Source: Rhodoferax sp. TS-BS-61-7 (lineage in GTDB: Bacteria > Pseudomonadota > Gammaproteobacteria > Burkholderiales > Burkholderiaceae_C). Taken from it: DNA of 64,000 bases. Position numbers and translations under genes: made by a program. The notes below the pieces were generated by a model, which saw only the letters and a program-made list of their open reading frames with translations, did no database searches and was not told the DNA's origin. The stretch spans positions 682,001 through 746,000 of the forward strand of contig NZ_PTQY01000001.1 in assembly GCF_002943465.1 (NCBI RefSeq), written 5' to 3'. Below, piece after piece: positions 27,903-37,244 of the stretch. Every line of letters begins with the position of its first letter. Positions within the stretch are counted from its first letter, which is position 1.

Positions 27903-28685
27903 GTGCGCATTGCGTTAGGCGTTAGCTACAACGGTGGGGCCTACCAGGGCTGGCAAAGCCAGCGCTCTGGCCTCACTATCCAAGACAAACTAGAAACCGC
28001 GCTGGGCAAGTTCACTGCCCAGCGCGTTTCTACCTTGTGCGCCGGCCGCACCGATGCTGGCGTGCACGGCCTCATGCAGGTGGTGCACTTTGACACCGAA
28101 CTGGACCGCGACACTTACGCGTGGGTGCGTGGCACCAACGCCAATTTGCCGCGCGACATTGCCGTGCAGTGGGCGATCAAAACCCCCGATGCATTCCATT
28201 GCCGCGCCTGTGCGACATCGCGCCGCTATGCCTATGTGCTGCTGGAATCCACCATCCGCCCCAGCGTGGAGTTTGGCCGCGTAGGCTGGACCTTTGGTGC
28301 CCTGGACCACAACGCGATGCGCCAGGCGGCTGACATTTTGCTGGGCGAACACGACTTCACCTCCTTCCGCGCCTCGCAATGCCAGGCACTCAGTCCGGTG
28401 AAAAACCTGCTGGAGATCAGCCTGCACAAGCGCGGGGCTTACTGGCGCATCGAATTTGAAGCCAATGCGTTTTTGCACCACATGATCCGCAACATCATGG
28501 GTTGCCTGGTGCAAATTGGCCAAGGCAAGAAACCGCCTGAATGGATGGCCGAGGTGCTGGCTGCACGTGACCGCAACGCTGCGGCACCCACCTTCTCGCC
28601 CGACGGCCTGTATTTCCTGGGCCCACGCTACGACGCCAAATGGGGCATCCCTGACCGCACGGCTGCGTATGATGCGTTGCCATGA
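27903..28685 (+). CDS. truA: tRNA pseudouridine(38-40) synthase
   Basis: A 260-residue TruA that makes pseudouridine at positions 38-40 of the anticodon arm. The catalytic aspartate lies in CAGRTDAGVHGLMQVVHF, and the family segment FLHHMIRNIMGCLVQIGQGK is present. The start is a GTG at 27903. It overlaps trpF by four bases (ATGA), matching the conserved fimV-truA-trpF order. Confidence 0.95.
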   Translation: MRIALGVSYNGGAYQGWQSQRSGLTIQDKLETALGKFTAQRVSTLCAGRTDAGVHGLMQVVHFDTELDRDTYAWVRGTNANLPRDIAVQWAIKTPDAFHCRACATSRRYAYVLLESTIRPSVEFGRVGWTFGALDHNAMRQAADILLGEHDFTSFRASQCQALSPVKNLLEISLHKRGAYWRIEFEANAFLHHMIRNIMGCLVQIGQGKKPPEWMAEVLAARDRNAAAPTFSPDGLYFLGPRYDAKWGIPDRTAAYDALP

Positions 28686-29389
28686 CGTCTACTCCCACGC
28701 TCCATAGAACCCGTATCAAAATCTGCGGCCTGACTCGCGAGCAAGACGTCGATGCCGCCGTCGCCGCAGGGGCAGACGCCATCGGTTTTGTGCTGTACCC
28801 CAAGAGCGCGCGCGCCGTGACACCGCAGCGCGCCGCCGAGCTGGCCAAGCGCCTGCCACCCTTCATCACCCCCGTCTTGTTGTTCGTCAATGCAGGCGCT
28901 ACAGAAGTGATAGCTGCTTGCGCAATGATTGCGGGGGCTACAGCCCAATTTCATGGTGATGAGAGCCCGCAGGACTGCCTGGATGCGACGGGCAACGGCG
29001 CCCGCCCCTACTTGCGTGCGGCACGTATTCCGCTGGGGGATGACGCGCAGGCCTTTGACCTCGTAAAATACGCCCACGATTATTCGAACGCCCAAGCCAT
29101 TTTGTTAGACGCCCATGTGGACGGCTACGGTGGTGGTGGCAAAACATTCAATTGGTCACTTCTTCCTCCAAGCGTCAACGCTCACCTCGTCTTGAGTGGT
29201 GGACTCACCAGTGCAAACGTGGGCGATGGCATCACGTCGGTACGGCCGCGCTGTAAAACGTTGGCTGTGGACGTGAGCTCCGGCGTGGAAGCCGTCGACG
29301 CTCAGGGCAAGCCCCTCAAGGGCATCAAAGACCCCGAGAAGATTTTTCAGTTCGTTGCAGCCGTGCGCGCAGCGGACCAACTCTCCTAA
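28682..29389 (+). CDS. trpF: Phosphoribosylanthranilate isomerase
   Basis: A 235-residue TIM-barrel enzyme of tryptophan synthesis. The catalytic cysteine is C15 in IKICGLTREQDVDAA, and the catalytic aspartate is D143 in ILLDAHVDGYGGGGKTFNW. QFHGDE is at 89-94 and the C-terminal phosphate loop includes LSGGL. The DNA for residues 72-88 closely matches the dispersed repeat, yet the distance between FVN and FHGDE (19 residues) appears normal for the family. Confidence 0.95.
   Translation: MTSTPTLHRTRIKICGLTREQDVDAAVAAGADAIGFVLYPKSARAVTPQRAAELAKRLPPFITPVLLFVNAGATEVIAACAMIAGATAQFHGDESPQDCLDATGNGARPYLRAARIPLGDDAQAFDLVKYAHDYSNAQAILLDAHVDGYGGGGKTFNWSLLPPSVNAHLVLSGGLTSANVGDGITSVRPRCKTLAVDVSSGVEAVDAQGKPLKGIKDPEKIFQFVAAVRAADQLS
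28897..28953 (+). repeat. Dispersed short repeat, copy within trpF
   Basis: GCTACAGAAGTGATAGCTGC, TTGCGCAATGATTGCGGGGG, CTACAGCC matches the shared pattern, including the exact core ATAGCTGCTTGCGCA. It is in frame with trpF. Confidence 0.7.
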
Positions 29390-29395
29390 ACCCAT

Positions 29396-29452
29396 CCGTT
29401 CGCCCTGCGCTTGTCGAAGGGCCCTGGGCTTCGACCAACCGAGCCCGAACGG
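29396..29452. repeat. REP-like nested palindrome before trpB
   Basis: The element begins CCGTTCGCCCTGCGCTTGTC and ends GAGCCCGAACGG, so its outer ends are imperfect inverted repeats. An inner TCGAAG/CTTCGA stem brackets a GGGCCCTGGG centre. It resembles the CCGTTCG...CGAACGG palindromic units widespread in betaproteobacterial intergenic DNA. It separates trpF and trpB and could give an mRNA hairpin between them. Confidence 0.65.
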
Positions 29453-29475
29453 TGTTCTGAAATTGGATTGACACC

Positions 29476-30774
29476 ATGTACGACTACCAACAACCCGACG
29501 CCAAAGGTCACTTTGGCAAATACGGCGGCAGCTTTGTCTCTGAGACGCTGACCCACGCGATCAACGAACTCAAAGACGCCTACGCCAAGTACCAGCACGA
29601 CCCGGAATTCATTGCCGAATTCCAGTCTGAACTGGCTCACTTTGTCGGCCGCCCGTCTCCGGTCTACCACGCGGCCCGCATGAGCCGGGAGATGGGTGGC
29701 GCACAAATCTTTTTGAAGCGCGAAGACTTGAACCACACCGGCGCGCACAAGGTCAACAACACCATCGGCCAGGCCATGCTCGCCAAACGCATGGGCAAGC
29801 CGCGCGTGATTGCCGAAACCGGTGCAGGCCAGCACGGCGTGGCCACCGCCACCATCTGCGCGCGCTACGGCCTGGAATGCGTGGTCTACATGGGCAGCGA
29901 AGACGTCAAACGCCAGAGCCCCAACGTCTACCGGATGAAACTCTTGGGCGCGACGGTCGTACCAGTAGAGAGTGGCAGTAAAACGCTGAAGGATGCGCTT
30001 AACGAGGCGATGCGCGACTGGGTTGCCAATGTGGATAACACCTTCTACATCATCGGCACCGTGGCCGGTCCGCACCCGTATCCGATGATGGTGCGGGATT
30101 TCCAAAGCGTGATCGGCAACGAATGCCTGGTGCAGATGCCGGAAATGCTGGCGACGGCTGGCTGTAAGACCGAGCAGCCCGATGCAGTGATTGCCTGCGT
30201 GGGCGGCGGCAGCAATGCCATGGGCATCTTCTACCCTTACATCCAGCACGATAAAACCCGCTTGATCGGCGTGGAAGCGGCTGGTGAGGGTCTGGAAAGT
30301 GGCAAGCACTCGGCATCCATTCAAAAAGGCAGCCCAGGTGTGTTGCACGGCAACCGCACCTATGTGCTGCAGGATGACAACGGCCAGGTCACAGAAACCC
30401 ACAGCGTCAGCGCGGGCTTGGATTACCCCGGCGTCGGCCCGGAGCACGCCTTCCTATCTGATATCGGCCGTGCCGAGTACGTGGGCATCACCGACCAGGA
30501 AGCGCTGGACGCCTTCCACTACCTGTGCCGCACCGAGGGCATCATCCCCGCGCTGGAGTCCAGCCACGCGGTGGCTTACGCCATGAAGCTGGCCAAAACT
30601 ATGCGCACCGACCAAAGCATTCTGGTGAACCTATCCGGACGCGGCGACAAAGACATCGGCACGGTGGCTGACCTGAGTAACGCTGATTTTTACTGCCGAC
30701 CCAGTTGCAAGGGGCAGTCCGTGAAGGGTGGCGAGCAGCCAGTGCAATTGGTGAAGAGCGGAGGTGCAGCATGA
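29476..30774 (+). CDS. trpB: Tryptophan synthase beta chain
   Basis: A 432-residue PLP enzyme that condenses indole and serine. The lysine that binds PLP is in [14 protein letters not shown], the phosphate loop is [11 protein letters not shown], and the glutamate region [20 protein letters not shown] is present. The C-terminal 25 residues extend beyond the usual end (...[14 protein letters not shown] onward), giving a slightly longer tail. Its stop overlaps the trpA start (ATGA). Confidence 0.98.
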   Translation: MYDYQQPDAKGHFGKYGGSFVSETLTHAINELKDAYAKYQHDPEFIAEFQSELAHFVGRPSPVYHAARMSREMGGAQIFLKREDLNHTGAHKVNNTIGQAMLAKRMGKPRVIAETGAGQHGVATATICARYGLECVVYMGSEDVKRQSPNVYRMKLLGATVVPVESGSKTLKDALNEAMRDWVANVDNTFYIIGTVAGPHPYPMMVRDFQSVIGNECLVQMPEMLATAGCKTEQPDAVIACVGGGSNAMGIFYPYIQHDKTRLIGVEAAGEGLESGKHSASIQKGSPGVLHGNRTYVLQDDNGQVTETHSVSAGLDYPGVGPEHAFLSDIGRAEYVGITDQEALDAFHYLCRTEGIIPALESSHAVAYAMKLAKTMRTDQSILVNLSGRGDKDIGTVADLSNADFYCRPSCKGQSVKGGEQPVQLVKSGGAA

Positions 30775-31595
30775 GCCGCATTGCCACAACGTTCGACGCG
30801 CTGCGTGCCCAGGGCCGCAAGGCGCTTATTCCCTTCGTCACCGCAGGCTACCCCTATGCCGACGTGACCCCCGAACTCATGCACACCATGGTGGCGGGCG
30901 GCGCCGACGTGATCGAGCTGGGCGTGCCCTTCTCCGATCCGAGCGCCGACGGCCCCGTCATCCAGAAGGCCGGTGACAAGGCTCTGGCCTTTGGCATTGG
31001 CCTGGTGCAGGTGCTGGCCATGGTGCGCGAGTTCCGCAAGACCAATAGCACCACACCCGTGGTGCTCATGGGCTACGCCAACCCGGTGGAACGCTACGAC
31101 CAGAAACACGCCAAGCCTGGCACCAGCAACCCGTTCGTCAAGGACGCGGCAGAGGCTGGCGTGGACGGCGTGCTGATCGTCGACTACCCGCCTGAGGAGT
31201 GTGAGGCTTTTGCCGCCGACCTGCGCGCGCATGGCATGGACCTGATCTTTTTGCTGGCCCCCACGAGCACTGATGAACGCATGGCCCAGGTGGCGCGCGT
31301 GGCCAGCGGTTACGTGTATTACGTGTCGCTCAAGGGCGTGACCGGCTCGGGCGCGCTCGATGTGGGCGCGGTGGAGGCCATGCTGCCCCGCATCCGCCAG
31401 CACATCAGCACACCGGTGGGCGTGGGCTTTGGCATTCGGGACGCGGCCACGGCCCAGACGATTGCCAAGGTGTCGGACGCCGTGGTGATTGGCAGCAAGA
31501 TCATCCAGCTACTGGAAGACCAGCCGCGCGACCAGGTGGGCGCCACGGCCCAGTCCTTCCTGCGCGAGATCCGCACGGCGATGGACCAAGGCTAA
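30771..31595 (+). CDS. trpA: Tryptophan synthase alpha chain
   Basis: A 274-residue TIM barrel that cleaves indole-3-glycerol phosphate. The catalytic glutamate lies in [17 protein letters not shown] and the catalytic aspartate in [13 protein letters not shown]. The phosphate-binding loop is GVGFGIRD. The ATG overlaps the trpB stop, so the two subunits of the tunnelled complex are translationally coupled. Confidence 0.98.
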   Translation: MSRIATTFDALRAQGRKALIPFVTAGYPYADVTPELMHTMVAGGADVIELGVPFSDPSADGPVIQKAGDKALAFGIGLVQVLAMVREFRKTNSTTPVVLMGYANPVERYDQKHAKPGTSNPFVKDAAEAGVDGVLIVDYPPEECEAFAADLRAHGMDLIFLLAPTSTDERMAQVARVASGYVYYVSLKGVTGSGALDVGAVEAMLPRIRQHISTPVGVGFGIRDAATAQTIAKVSDAVVIGSKIIQLLEDQPRDQVGATAQSFLREIRTAMDQG

Positions 31596-31610
31596 GCCCT
31601 AAAAAGCACC

Positions 31611-31638
31611 GGGGGCGGTTTCGCGGATAATCGCCCCC
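31611..31638. promoter_or_regulatory. Inverted repeat and -10-like element before accD
   Basis: GGGGGCG (31611-31617) and CGCCCCC (31632-31638) form a 7-bp stem around a 14-nt loop that contains GATAAT (31626-31631). It may be a weak terminator after trpA, an operator, or a promoter feature of accD; the sequence alone does not decide. Confidence 0.3.
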
Positions 31639-31681
31639 TGTTGGTTGGACGCCCGATTGGGCATTGCAAGGAGACCTGACG

Positions 31682-32554
31682 ATGAGCTGGCTGGAAAAAC
31701 TGCTACCCCCGAAGATTCAGCAAACCGATCCTGCGGACCGCCGCAGCGTGCCGGAAGGCCTGTGGATCAAGTGCCCCAGCTGCGAAACCGTGCTCTACAA
31801 GACCGATCTGGAGCAAAACCAAAACGTGTGCCCCAGCTGCAGCCACCACCACCGCATTGGCGCCCGCGCGCGCCTGAATGCGTTTTTGGACAACGAAGGC
31901 CGCTTCGAAATCGGCCAGGAAGTCCTGCCGGTGGATGCCCTCAAGTTCAAGGACAGCCGCAAATACCCCGAACGCTTGAAAGAGGCGCTGGAAAACACCG
32001 GCGAGACCGATGCGCTGATCGTCATGGGTGGCGCGGTACACGGCATCAGCCTGGTAGCCGCGTGTTTTGAATTTGAATTCATGGGCGGATCGATGGGCTC
32101 CGTAGTGGGCGAGCGTTTTGTGCGTGGCGTGGAAACTGCCATCGAGCAAAAAGTGCCCTTCCTATGCTTTACCGCCACCGGCGGTGCGCGTATGCAAGAA
32201 GGCCTGCTCTCGCTCATGCAAATGGCCAAGACCAATGCTGCGTTGACTCGCTTGGCCAAGAAGGGCCTGCCTTATATCAGCGTGTTGACCGACCCCACCA
32301 TGGGTGGCGTCAGCGCCGGCTTTGCCTTCCTGGGCGATGTGGTGATTGCCGAACCCAAGGCGCTGATCGGTTTTGCCGGCCCACGCGTGATCGAATCCAC
32401 CGTGCGTGTGACGCTGCCCGAAGGCTTTCAGCGTGCGGAGTTTTTGCAGACCAAGGGTGCGATCGATTTCATTTGCGACCGCCGCGAACTGCGCAAAACC
32501 GTGGCCGACACACTGGCCATGCTGCAACGCCAGCCGGCCGATGCGGTGATCTGA
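31682..32554 (+). CDS. accD: Acetyl-CoA carboxylase carboxyltransferase beta subunit
   Basis: A 290-residue AccD that forms the carboxyltransferase with AccA and makes malonyl-CoA. The N-terminal four-cysteine zinc ribbon (CPSC near 37 and CPSC near 56) and the crotonase-fold carboxyltransferase signature ([20 protein letters not shown], then [12 protein letters not shown]) are intact. ATG 31682 is preceded by GGAGAC. A strong terminator follows; the folC often found next in relatives is absent here. Confidence 0.97.
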   Translation: MSWLEKLLPPKIQQTDPADRRSVPEGLWIKCPSCETVLYKTDLEQNQNVCPSCSHHHRIGARARLNAFLDNEGRFEIGQEVLPVDALKFKDSRKYPERLKEALENTGETDALIVMGGAVHGISLVAACFEFEFMGGSMGSVVGERFVRGVETAIEQKVPFLCFTATGGARMQEGLLSLMQMAKTNAALTRLAKKGLPYISVLTDPTMGGVSAGFAFLGDVVIAEPKALIGFAGPRVIESTVRVTLPEGFQRAEFLQTKGAIDFICDRRELRKTVADTLAMLQRQPADAVI

Positions 32555-32576
32555 ACCCAACCGACGCTCCAAAGAG

Positions 32577-32603
32577 AAAGAGGCCCAAACGGGCCTCTTT
32601 TGC
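32577..32603. terminator. Bidirectional terminator between accD and yggT
   Basis: AAAGAGGCCC (32577-32586) pairs perfectly with GGGCCTCTTT (32591-32600) around a 4-nt loop, ending in TTTTG on the plus strand and CTTTCTCTTT on the minus strand. It serves the convergent accD and YggT-family genes. Confidence 0.88.
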
Positions 32604-32619
32604 TTGGTACCGGGAGGGT

Positions 32620-33192
32620 TTAACCTGCCGTGGCCACCAGCACCATGGCCTGCAGCGAGCCCAGCACGATCAGCGCGATCTGGATCAGCACCAGCAGCAC
32701 CAGCGGTGACAAATCAACGCCCCCCACCAGCGGCAACACGCGGCGGATGGGAGTCAAGGGCGGCTGCACCAAACGGTCCAGCAAATCAGCCAAATACGAC
32801 TGGGTTTGCACCCACGACAGGATGGCGTAGACCAGCACCAGCGCCGTCATGCCCGACAGCGCCATGCGCACCACGCCAAACAGCGCCAGCACCAGTACGG
32901 ACACCAGACTGGCGCCCAGGCCGTTGAGCAGCCACAGGATGGAAAACTGTGCCAGTTGGATCAAAAACGCACCCACCAGGCTGGCCGTGTCCCAACGCCC
33001 CATGGCGGGCAACACACGGCGCAGCGGCAGCACCAGCCAGTCGGTCAGCGCAAACACAAAACGCCCCAATGGGTTGCCGGAACGCGCGGACAGGGGAATG
33101 CGCTGGTGCTGCATGTACAGGCGCAGCAGGCAGGTGCTGGTGAGCAGGCCAGCGGCAACTTCGAGCAACAGGGAAATGATTTGGTAGAGCAT
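32620..33192 (-). CDS. YggT family membrane protein
   Basis: A 190-residue protein with two copies of the YggT module: each has a hydrophobic helix followed by a PxR loop ([18 protein letters not shown] and [20 protein letters not shown], then LSPLV). YggT proteins are linked to cell-envelope and osmotic-shock functions, with no defined biochemical role. The ATG at 33190-33192 gives [17 protein letters not shown]. It is divergent from lysS. Confidence 0.88.
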   Translation of the reverse strand: MLYQIISLLLEVAAGLLTSTCLLRLYMQHQRIPLSARSGNPLGRFVFALTDWLVLPLRRVLPAMGRWDTASLVGAFLIQLAQFSILWLLNGLGASLVSVLVLALFGVVRMALSGMTALVLVYAILSWVQTQSYLADLLDRLVQPPLTPIRRVLPLVGGVDLSPLVLLVLIQIALIVLGSLQAMVLVATAG

Positions 33193-33307
33193 GGCGAGAT
33201 GGGGGCAGTGCCCGCGCATCATAGCGGCAGCCACCCCTCTTACAATGGAGGGTTACGGCCAAAGCCCCACGGCTTGGCTGGTTCTGCCACCGTACACCTA
33301 CCACCCC

Positions 33308-34855
33308 ATGTCTGACCAAAACCAAGCTGCTCCCGCCCCGCAAGACGAAAACCAGTTGATCCTGGAGCGCCGCGAAAAACTCAAGGCCTTGCGCCAGCAG
33401 CAGGCCGAGGGCAAGGGCGTGGCCTTCCCCAACGACTTTCAGCCAGAGAACAAGGCCGCGGAGCTGTTTGAGGCCTACAACGAGAAGACGGCCGAAGAGC
33501 TGGTGGCCCTGGGGACCACGGCCAAGGTCGCCGGCCGCATGATGCTCAAACGCGTCATGGGCAAGGCCAGCTTCTGCACGCTGCAGGACGCGTCTTTCGG
33601 CCCCAGTGGGGGCCGCATCCAGCTGTATTTGCGCGGTGAAGACGTGGGTCTGGAGCTGTACGCTGCGTTCAAGCATTGGGATTTGGGTGACATCGTGGCC
33701 GCCGAAGGCACGCTGTTCAAGACCAAGACCGGCGAGCTGTCCATCCACGCCACCAGCATCCGCCTGTTGACCAAGAGCCTACGCCCCATGCCGGACAAGT
33801 TCCACGGCATGGCCGACCAGGAAGTGAAATACCGCCAGCGCTATGTGGACCTGATGACCGACGTGGAGACCCGCAAGCGCTTTGTGGCACGCAGCAAGGC
33901 CGTGAGCGCGCTGCGCGAGTTCATGGTGGGCCACAACTTCCTGGAAGTGGAAACGCCCATGCTGCACCCCATTCCCGGTGGAGCGAACGCCAAGCCCTTC
34001 AAGACGCACCACAACGCGCTGGACCAGGAAATGTTCCTGCGCATCGCGCCTGAGCTGTACCTCAAGCGCCTGATCGTCGGCGGCTTTGACCGCGTGTTCG
34101 AGATCAACCGCAGCTACCGCAACGAAGGCATCTCGGTGCGCCACAACCCCGAGTTCACCATGATGGAGTTCTACGCAGCGTACTGGAACTACCAGGACCT
34201 GATGGACTACACCGAGAAGCTGATCCGCGATGCGGCGCAGCGCGCCACGGGTTCGCTGCAACTCACCTACGCCGACAAGCCCGTGGACCTGAGCAAGCCC
34301 TTCGAGCGCCTGACGATTGTGGAAGCCATCCGCAAGTACACCGAAGCGGGTGACAACGTGGAGAACGCCGAGTGGCTGACGAACGCGCTGAAGAAGCTGG
34401 GCCTGAACGAAGCCAAGAACAAACTCGCCGGCCGCACGCTGGCCAGCCTGCAGGTGCTGTATTTTGAAGAGACGGTGGAAGAGAAGCTGTGGAACCCCAC
34501 CTTCATCATGGAGCACCCCACCGAAATCTCGCCCTTGGCCCGCGCCAACGACGACCGCCCCGAAGTGACCGAGCGTTTTGAGCTCTACATCACGGGCCGC
34601 GAATTCGGCAACGGCTTTAGCGAACTGAACGACGCCGAAGACCAGGCCGCGCGCTTCAACGCGCAGGTGGCCGCCAAGGACAGCGGCGACGATGAAGCCA
34701 TGTTCTACGACCACGACTTTGTGCGCGCGCTGGAATACGGCATGCCCCCCACCGGCGGCTGCGGCATCGGCATTGACCGCTTGATGATGCTGCTGACCGA
34801 CAGCGCCAGCATCCGCGACGTGATCCTGTTCCCGGCCCTGCGCCGCGAGGTTTGA
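33308..34855 (+). CDS. lysS: Lysyl-tRNA synthetase, class II
   Basis: A 515-residue class II enzyme. An N-terminal OB-fold for anticodon binding ([20 protein letters not shown]) is followed by the catalytic domain with motif 1 ([15 protein letters not shown]), motif 2 ([20 protein letters not shown]) and motif 3 ([20 protein letters not shown]). The ATG at 33308 starts [15 protein letters not shown]. prfB, often upstream in other bacteria, is not present. Confidence 0.98.
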   Translation: MSDQNQAAPAPQDENQLILERREKLKALRQQQAEGKGVAFPNDFQPENKAAELFEAYNEKTAEELVALGTTAKVAGRMMLKRVMGKASFCTLQDASFGPSGGRIQLYLRGEDVGLELYAAFKHWDLGDIVAAEGTLFKTKTGELSIHATSIRLLTKSLRPMPDKFHGMADQEVKYRQRYVDLMTDVETRKRFVARSKAVSALREFMVGHNFLEVETPMLHPIPGGANAKPFKTHHNALDQEMFLRIAPELYLKRLIVGGFDRVFEINRSYRNEGISVRHNPEFTMMEFYAAYWNYQDLMDYTEKLIRDAAQRATGSLQLTYADKPVDLSKPFERLTIVEAIRKYTEAGDNVENAEWLTNALKKLGLNEAKNKLAGRTLASLQVLYFEETVEEKLWNPTFIMEHPTEISPLARANDDRPEVTERFELYITGREFGNGFSELNDAEDQAARFNAQVAAKDSGDDEAMFYDHDFVRALEYGMPPTGGCGIGIDRLMMLLTDSASIRDVILFPALRREV

Positions 34856-34871
34856 TTCAGGTTTGAAGCCA

Positions 34872-34925
34872 AATCGGCACCCAGCCCCCGCAGAATCTGC
34901 GCGAGCAGCTATGAAAATGGTAGCA
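34872..34925 (-). repeat. Dispersed short repeat overlapping a gene start
   Basis: On the minus strand: GCTACCATTTTCATAGCTGC, TCGCGCAGATTCTGCGGGGG, CTGGGTGCCGATTT. On the plus strand its terminal part reads AGCTATGAAAATGGTAGC and contains both candidate ATG codons of the metallopeptidase gene. Confidence 0.75.
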
Positions 34926-35450
34926 ACTCCCACGCTGCGCTACCTGAACGGCTACCCCGCAGAGGCGCTGGACCAGGTGCAACGCATGCTGATTGATGGC
35001 CGCGTAGGCAGCTGGTTGACCCAGCGCTACCCGCAAGCCCACGGTGTGCGGACCGACAAGGTGTTGTACGACTATGTGCAGGACCTCAAGTCTGACTACC
35101 TGCGCAGCACCGAGCCGCTGAGCAAGGTCGCCTTTGACAGCAAGCTGCATGTGGTGAAGAACGCGCTAGGCACGCACACCACCGTGTCGCGCGTGCAGGG
35201 CAGCAAGCTCAAAAGCAAACGCGAGATCCGGGTGGCCAGCCTGTTCAAAGACACACCTGAGCCTTTCCTGAAAATGATTGTGGTGCACGAGCTGGCCCAC
35301 CTGCGCGAGCGCGAGCACGACAAGGCCTTCTACAAGCTCTGCACCCACATGGAGCCGAGCTACCACCAGCTGGAGTTTGAGGTGCGCATCTACCTTACGC
35401 ACCTGGAGGCTACGGGTGAGCGCTTGTGGGCCACTGCCACCGCTGACTGA
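34911..35450 (+). CDS. YgjP-like (DUF45/M48-type) metallopeptidase
   Basis: A 179-residue protein with the zinc-protease motif HELAHLREREHDKAFY (HExxH plus a downstream histidine), typical of the DUF45/YgjP group. The middle RVQGSKLKSKREIRVASLF fits the family. Its target is unknown. Both candidate ATGs (34911, 34917) lie within a copy of the dispersed repeat, and no other ATG is available before the conserved part, so the repeat seems to supply the start. Confidence 0.8.
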   Translation: MKMVATPTLRYLNGYPAEALDQVQRMLIDGRVGSWLTQRYPQAHGVRTDKVLYDYVQDLKSDYLRSTEPLSKVAFDSKLHVVKNALGTHTTVSRVQGSKLKSKREIRVASLFKDTPEPFLKMIVVHELAHLREREHDKAFYKLCTHMEPSYHQLEFEVRIYLTHLEATGERLWATATAD

Positions 35451-35459
35451 GCCTTTGCC

Positions 35460-36020
35460 ATGGTTGCACCAACCGACTCCCGCCTGATCTGCTTCAACAA
35501 ACCCTACGGGGTGCTGAGTCAGTTCACGCCCGAAGGGCGCTGGCGCGGGCTCAAGGACTTCATCGACATCCCGGGGATCTATGTGGCGGGCCGGCTGGAC
35601 GCTGACAGTGAAGGCCTGCTGCTGCTCACCAACGACGGCAAGCTGCAGGCCCGCATCAGCGACCCGCGCTACAAAATGGAGAAGACCTACTGGGTGCAGG
35701 TGGAAGGCGAACCCGATGACGCGGCCCTGGTGGCGCTGCGCCAAGGTGTGCAGCTCAACGACGGCCTCACGCTGCCCGCCCGTGCGCAATTGATCGCAAA
35801 GCCCGAAGCACTCTGGGAGCGCGACCCGCCGGTGCGCTTTCGCCAGTCTATTCCCACGCGCTGGCTAGAGTTGGGGATCCGTGAAGGGCGCAATCGCCAG
35901 GTGCGCCGCATGACCGCGGCGGTGGGCTACCCCACCCTGCGCTTGATTCGCGCGGCCATTGGACCCTACACGCTGGAAGACCTGGCACCCGGCACCTTGC
36001 GTGACGTGCCGCTGCCTTAG
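35460..36020 (+). CDS. RluE-type rRNA pseudouridine synthase
   Basis: A 186-residue pseudouridine synthase of the RsuA/RluE family without an S4 domain. It starts near [14 protein letters not shown], and the catalytic aspartate lies in [14 protein letters not shown] (about residues 44-57). [20 protein letters not shown] is motif III. RluE in E. coli modifies U2457 of 23S rRNA; that target is inferred. It lies 9 bp after the metallopeptidase gene. Confidence 0.88.
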   Translation: MVAPTDSRLICFNKPYGVLSQFTPEGRWRGLKDFIDIPGIYVAGRLDADSEGLLLLTNDGKLQARISDPRYKMEKTYWVQVEGEPDDAALVALRQGVQLNDGLTLPARAQLIAKPEALWERDPPVRFRQSIPTRWLELGIREGRNRQVRRMTAAVGYPTLRLIRAAIGPYTLEDLAPGTLRDVPLP

Positions 36021-36023
36021 CAG

Positions 36024-36239
36024 TTAGCATGGCTTACGCAACGGCGTGAGCAAGTCGCTCAGCCCATTGTGGTCGATCTCATGCATCAACTGCAACAGCC
36101 GGCCAATCTCGCTCTTGGGAAAGCCCTCGCGCGCAAACCAGTTCAGGTAGTCGCCCGGCAGGTCGGCAATCAGGCGGCCTTCGTACTTGCCAAAGGGCAT
36201 GGCACGCTCCACCAGTTTTTGTAAATCCTCTGGCTGCAT
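36024..36239 (-). CDS. DUF3820 family protein
   Basis: A 71-residue protein containing MPFGKYEGRLIADLPGDYLN and WFAREGFPKSEIGRLLQLMHE, the hallmark of DUF3820, a short family of unknown function with similarity to part of exonuclease-associated domains. It begins 1 bp after the yciH stop and is probably co-translated with it. Confidence 0.85.
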   Translation of the reverse strand: MQPEDLQKLVERAMPFGKYEGRLIADLPGDYLNWFAREGFPKSEIGRLLQLMHEIDHNGLSDLLTPLRKPC

Positions 36240-36240
36240 C

Positions 36241-36606
36241 TCAGCCCCCCGCCCGTTTGACCTTGTGCCCCTGCGCCTGCAGCAGCTGCATGACGCGCTC
36301 CACATGGTCGCCCTGCACTTCAATCACGCCGTCTTTCACCGTGCCGCCCGAGCCGCAGGCAGCCTTCAGCTGCTTGCCCAGTACCACCAGTTCCGCGTCA
36401 TCCAGCGGCACGCCACGCACCAGGGTCACCCCCTTGCCAGCGCGGCCCTTGGTTTCACGCGAGACGCGCACCACGCCATCGCCCACCGGGCGCTTGGGGG
36501 CGTTGCAGGTGCAGGCAGTGATGGCCTGGCGGCACACCGGGCAGGTGCGGCCCACCTCAGTGGAGTACACCAAGCCACCCAGATCGGACAAAGAAAGTTT
36601 GGCCAT
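36241..36606 (-). CDS. yciH: SUI1/YciH-type translation initiation factor
   Basis: A 121-residue protein with an N-terminal CxxC...CxC pair (CPVCRQAITACTC) and a C-terminal SUI1 domain (GVTLVRGVPLDDAELVVLGK, then CGSGGTVKDGVIEVQGDH). It resembles bacterial homologues of eIF1, which can influence start-codon selection. It is cotranscribed with the DUF3820 gene. Confidence 0.9.
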   Translation of the reverse strand: MAKLSLSDLGGLVYSTEVGRTCPVCRQAITACTCNAPKRPVGDGVVRVSRETKGRAGKGVTLVRGVPLDDAELVVLGKQLKAACGSGGTVKDGVIEVQGDHVERVMQLLQAQGHKVKRAGG

Positions 36607-36626
36607 GGCCTAGCTGGACAGAGAAA

Positions 36627-37244
36627 TTAGCGAAGGATGATTTCCGCGCGGCGGTTGCGCGGCTCGTCCACATTGGGCTCGGTGGGTACCACGGGCTCGC
36701 GTTCGCCACGGCCCACAGCCTCCACCAACTCGGGTTGGAAGCCCTGCGCCAGCAACAACTCACGCACCGCTTGCGCGCGTTGCAGCGACAAAATGTCATT
36801 CGCCTGCGGCGATCCCGTGCGATCGGTATGGCCCACCACCACCAGCTCACCACCTGGCAGTGCGCGCGCCTGCACCAGGATGCCGGGAAGCTGCGCCTGC
36901 GACTCGGGCGTGAGCGTGGCCGTGCCCGGCTCAAACTGCAGTACAAAACGTTGTACACCCGGTGGCTGGAGCGCCAGCAAGGCGCCGTGGCGTTTTTGCA
37001 CGTCATCGGCCGTGGTCTGGGCGCGGTCCACCGCGCCCGAGCGTTGCACGGCAGCCACGGCATAGGGCTGGTCCAGCCGTTGGCTGCCACCAGCTGTGCC
37101 TTGCACCAGCACTGCCGTGGCGCGCCCATCGGCTTCGGGCAACAGGGTCACGCGGCTAAGCGGTGTACAGGCCGAGAGGATGGACACCAAAAACGCCAGC
37201 AGCACGGGTACCCGCATGCGGGGAAACATCGGCGCGCGCATCAT
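36627..37244 (-). CDS. OmpA-domain lipoprotein
   Basis: A 205-residue protein with a lipoprotein signal (VPVLLAFLVSILSACT, lipobox LSAC) and a C-terminal OmpA-like peptidoglycan-binding domain (VVGHTDRTGSPQANDILSLQ, then RGEREPVVPTEPNVDEPRNR, then RAEIIL). It should anchor the outer membrane to the wall. Its start overlaps the end of the FecR gene (ATGA), so the two are coupled. Confidence 0.88.
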   Translation of the reverse strand: MMRAPMFPRMRVPVLLAFLVSILSACTPLSRVTLLPEADGRATAVLVQGTAGGSQRLDQPYAVAAVQRSGAVDRAQTTADDVQKRHGALLALQPPGVQRFVLQFEPGTATLTPESQAQLPGILVQARALPGGELVVVGHTDRTGSPQANDILSLQRAQAVRELLLAQGFQPELVEAVGRGEREPVVPTEPNVDEPRNRRAEIILR

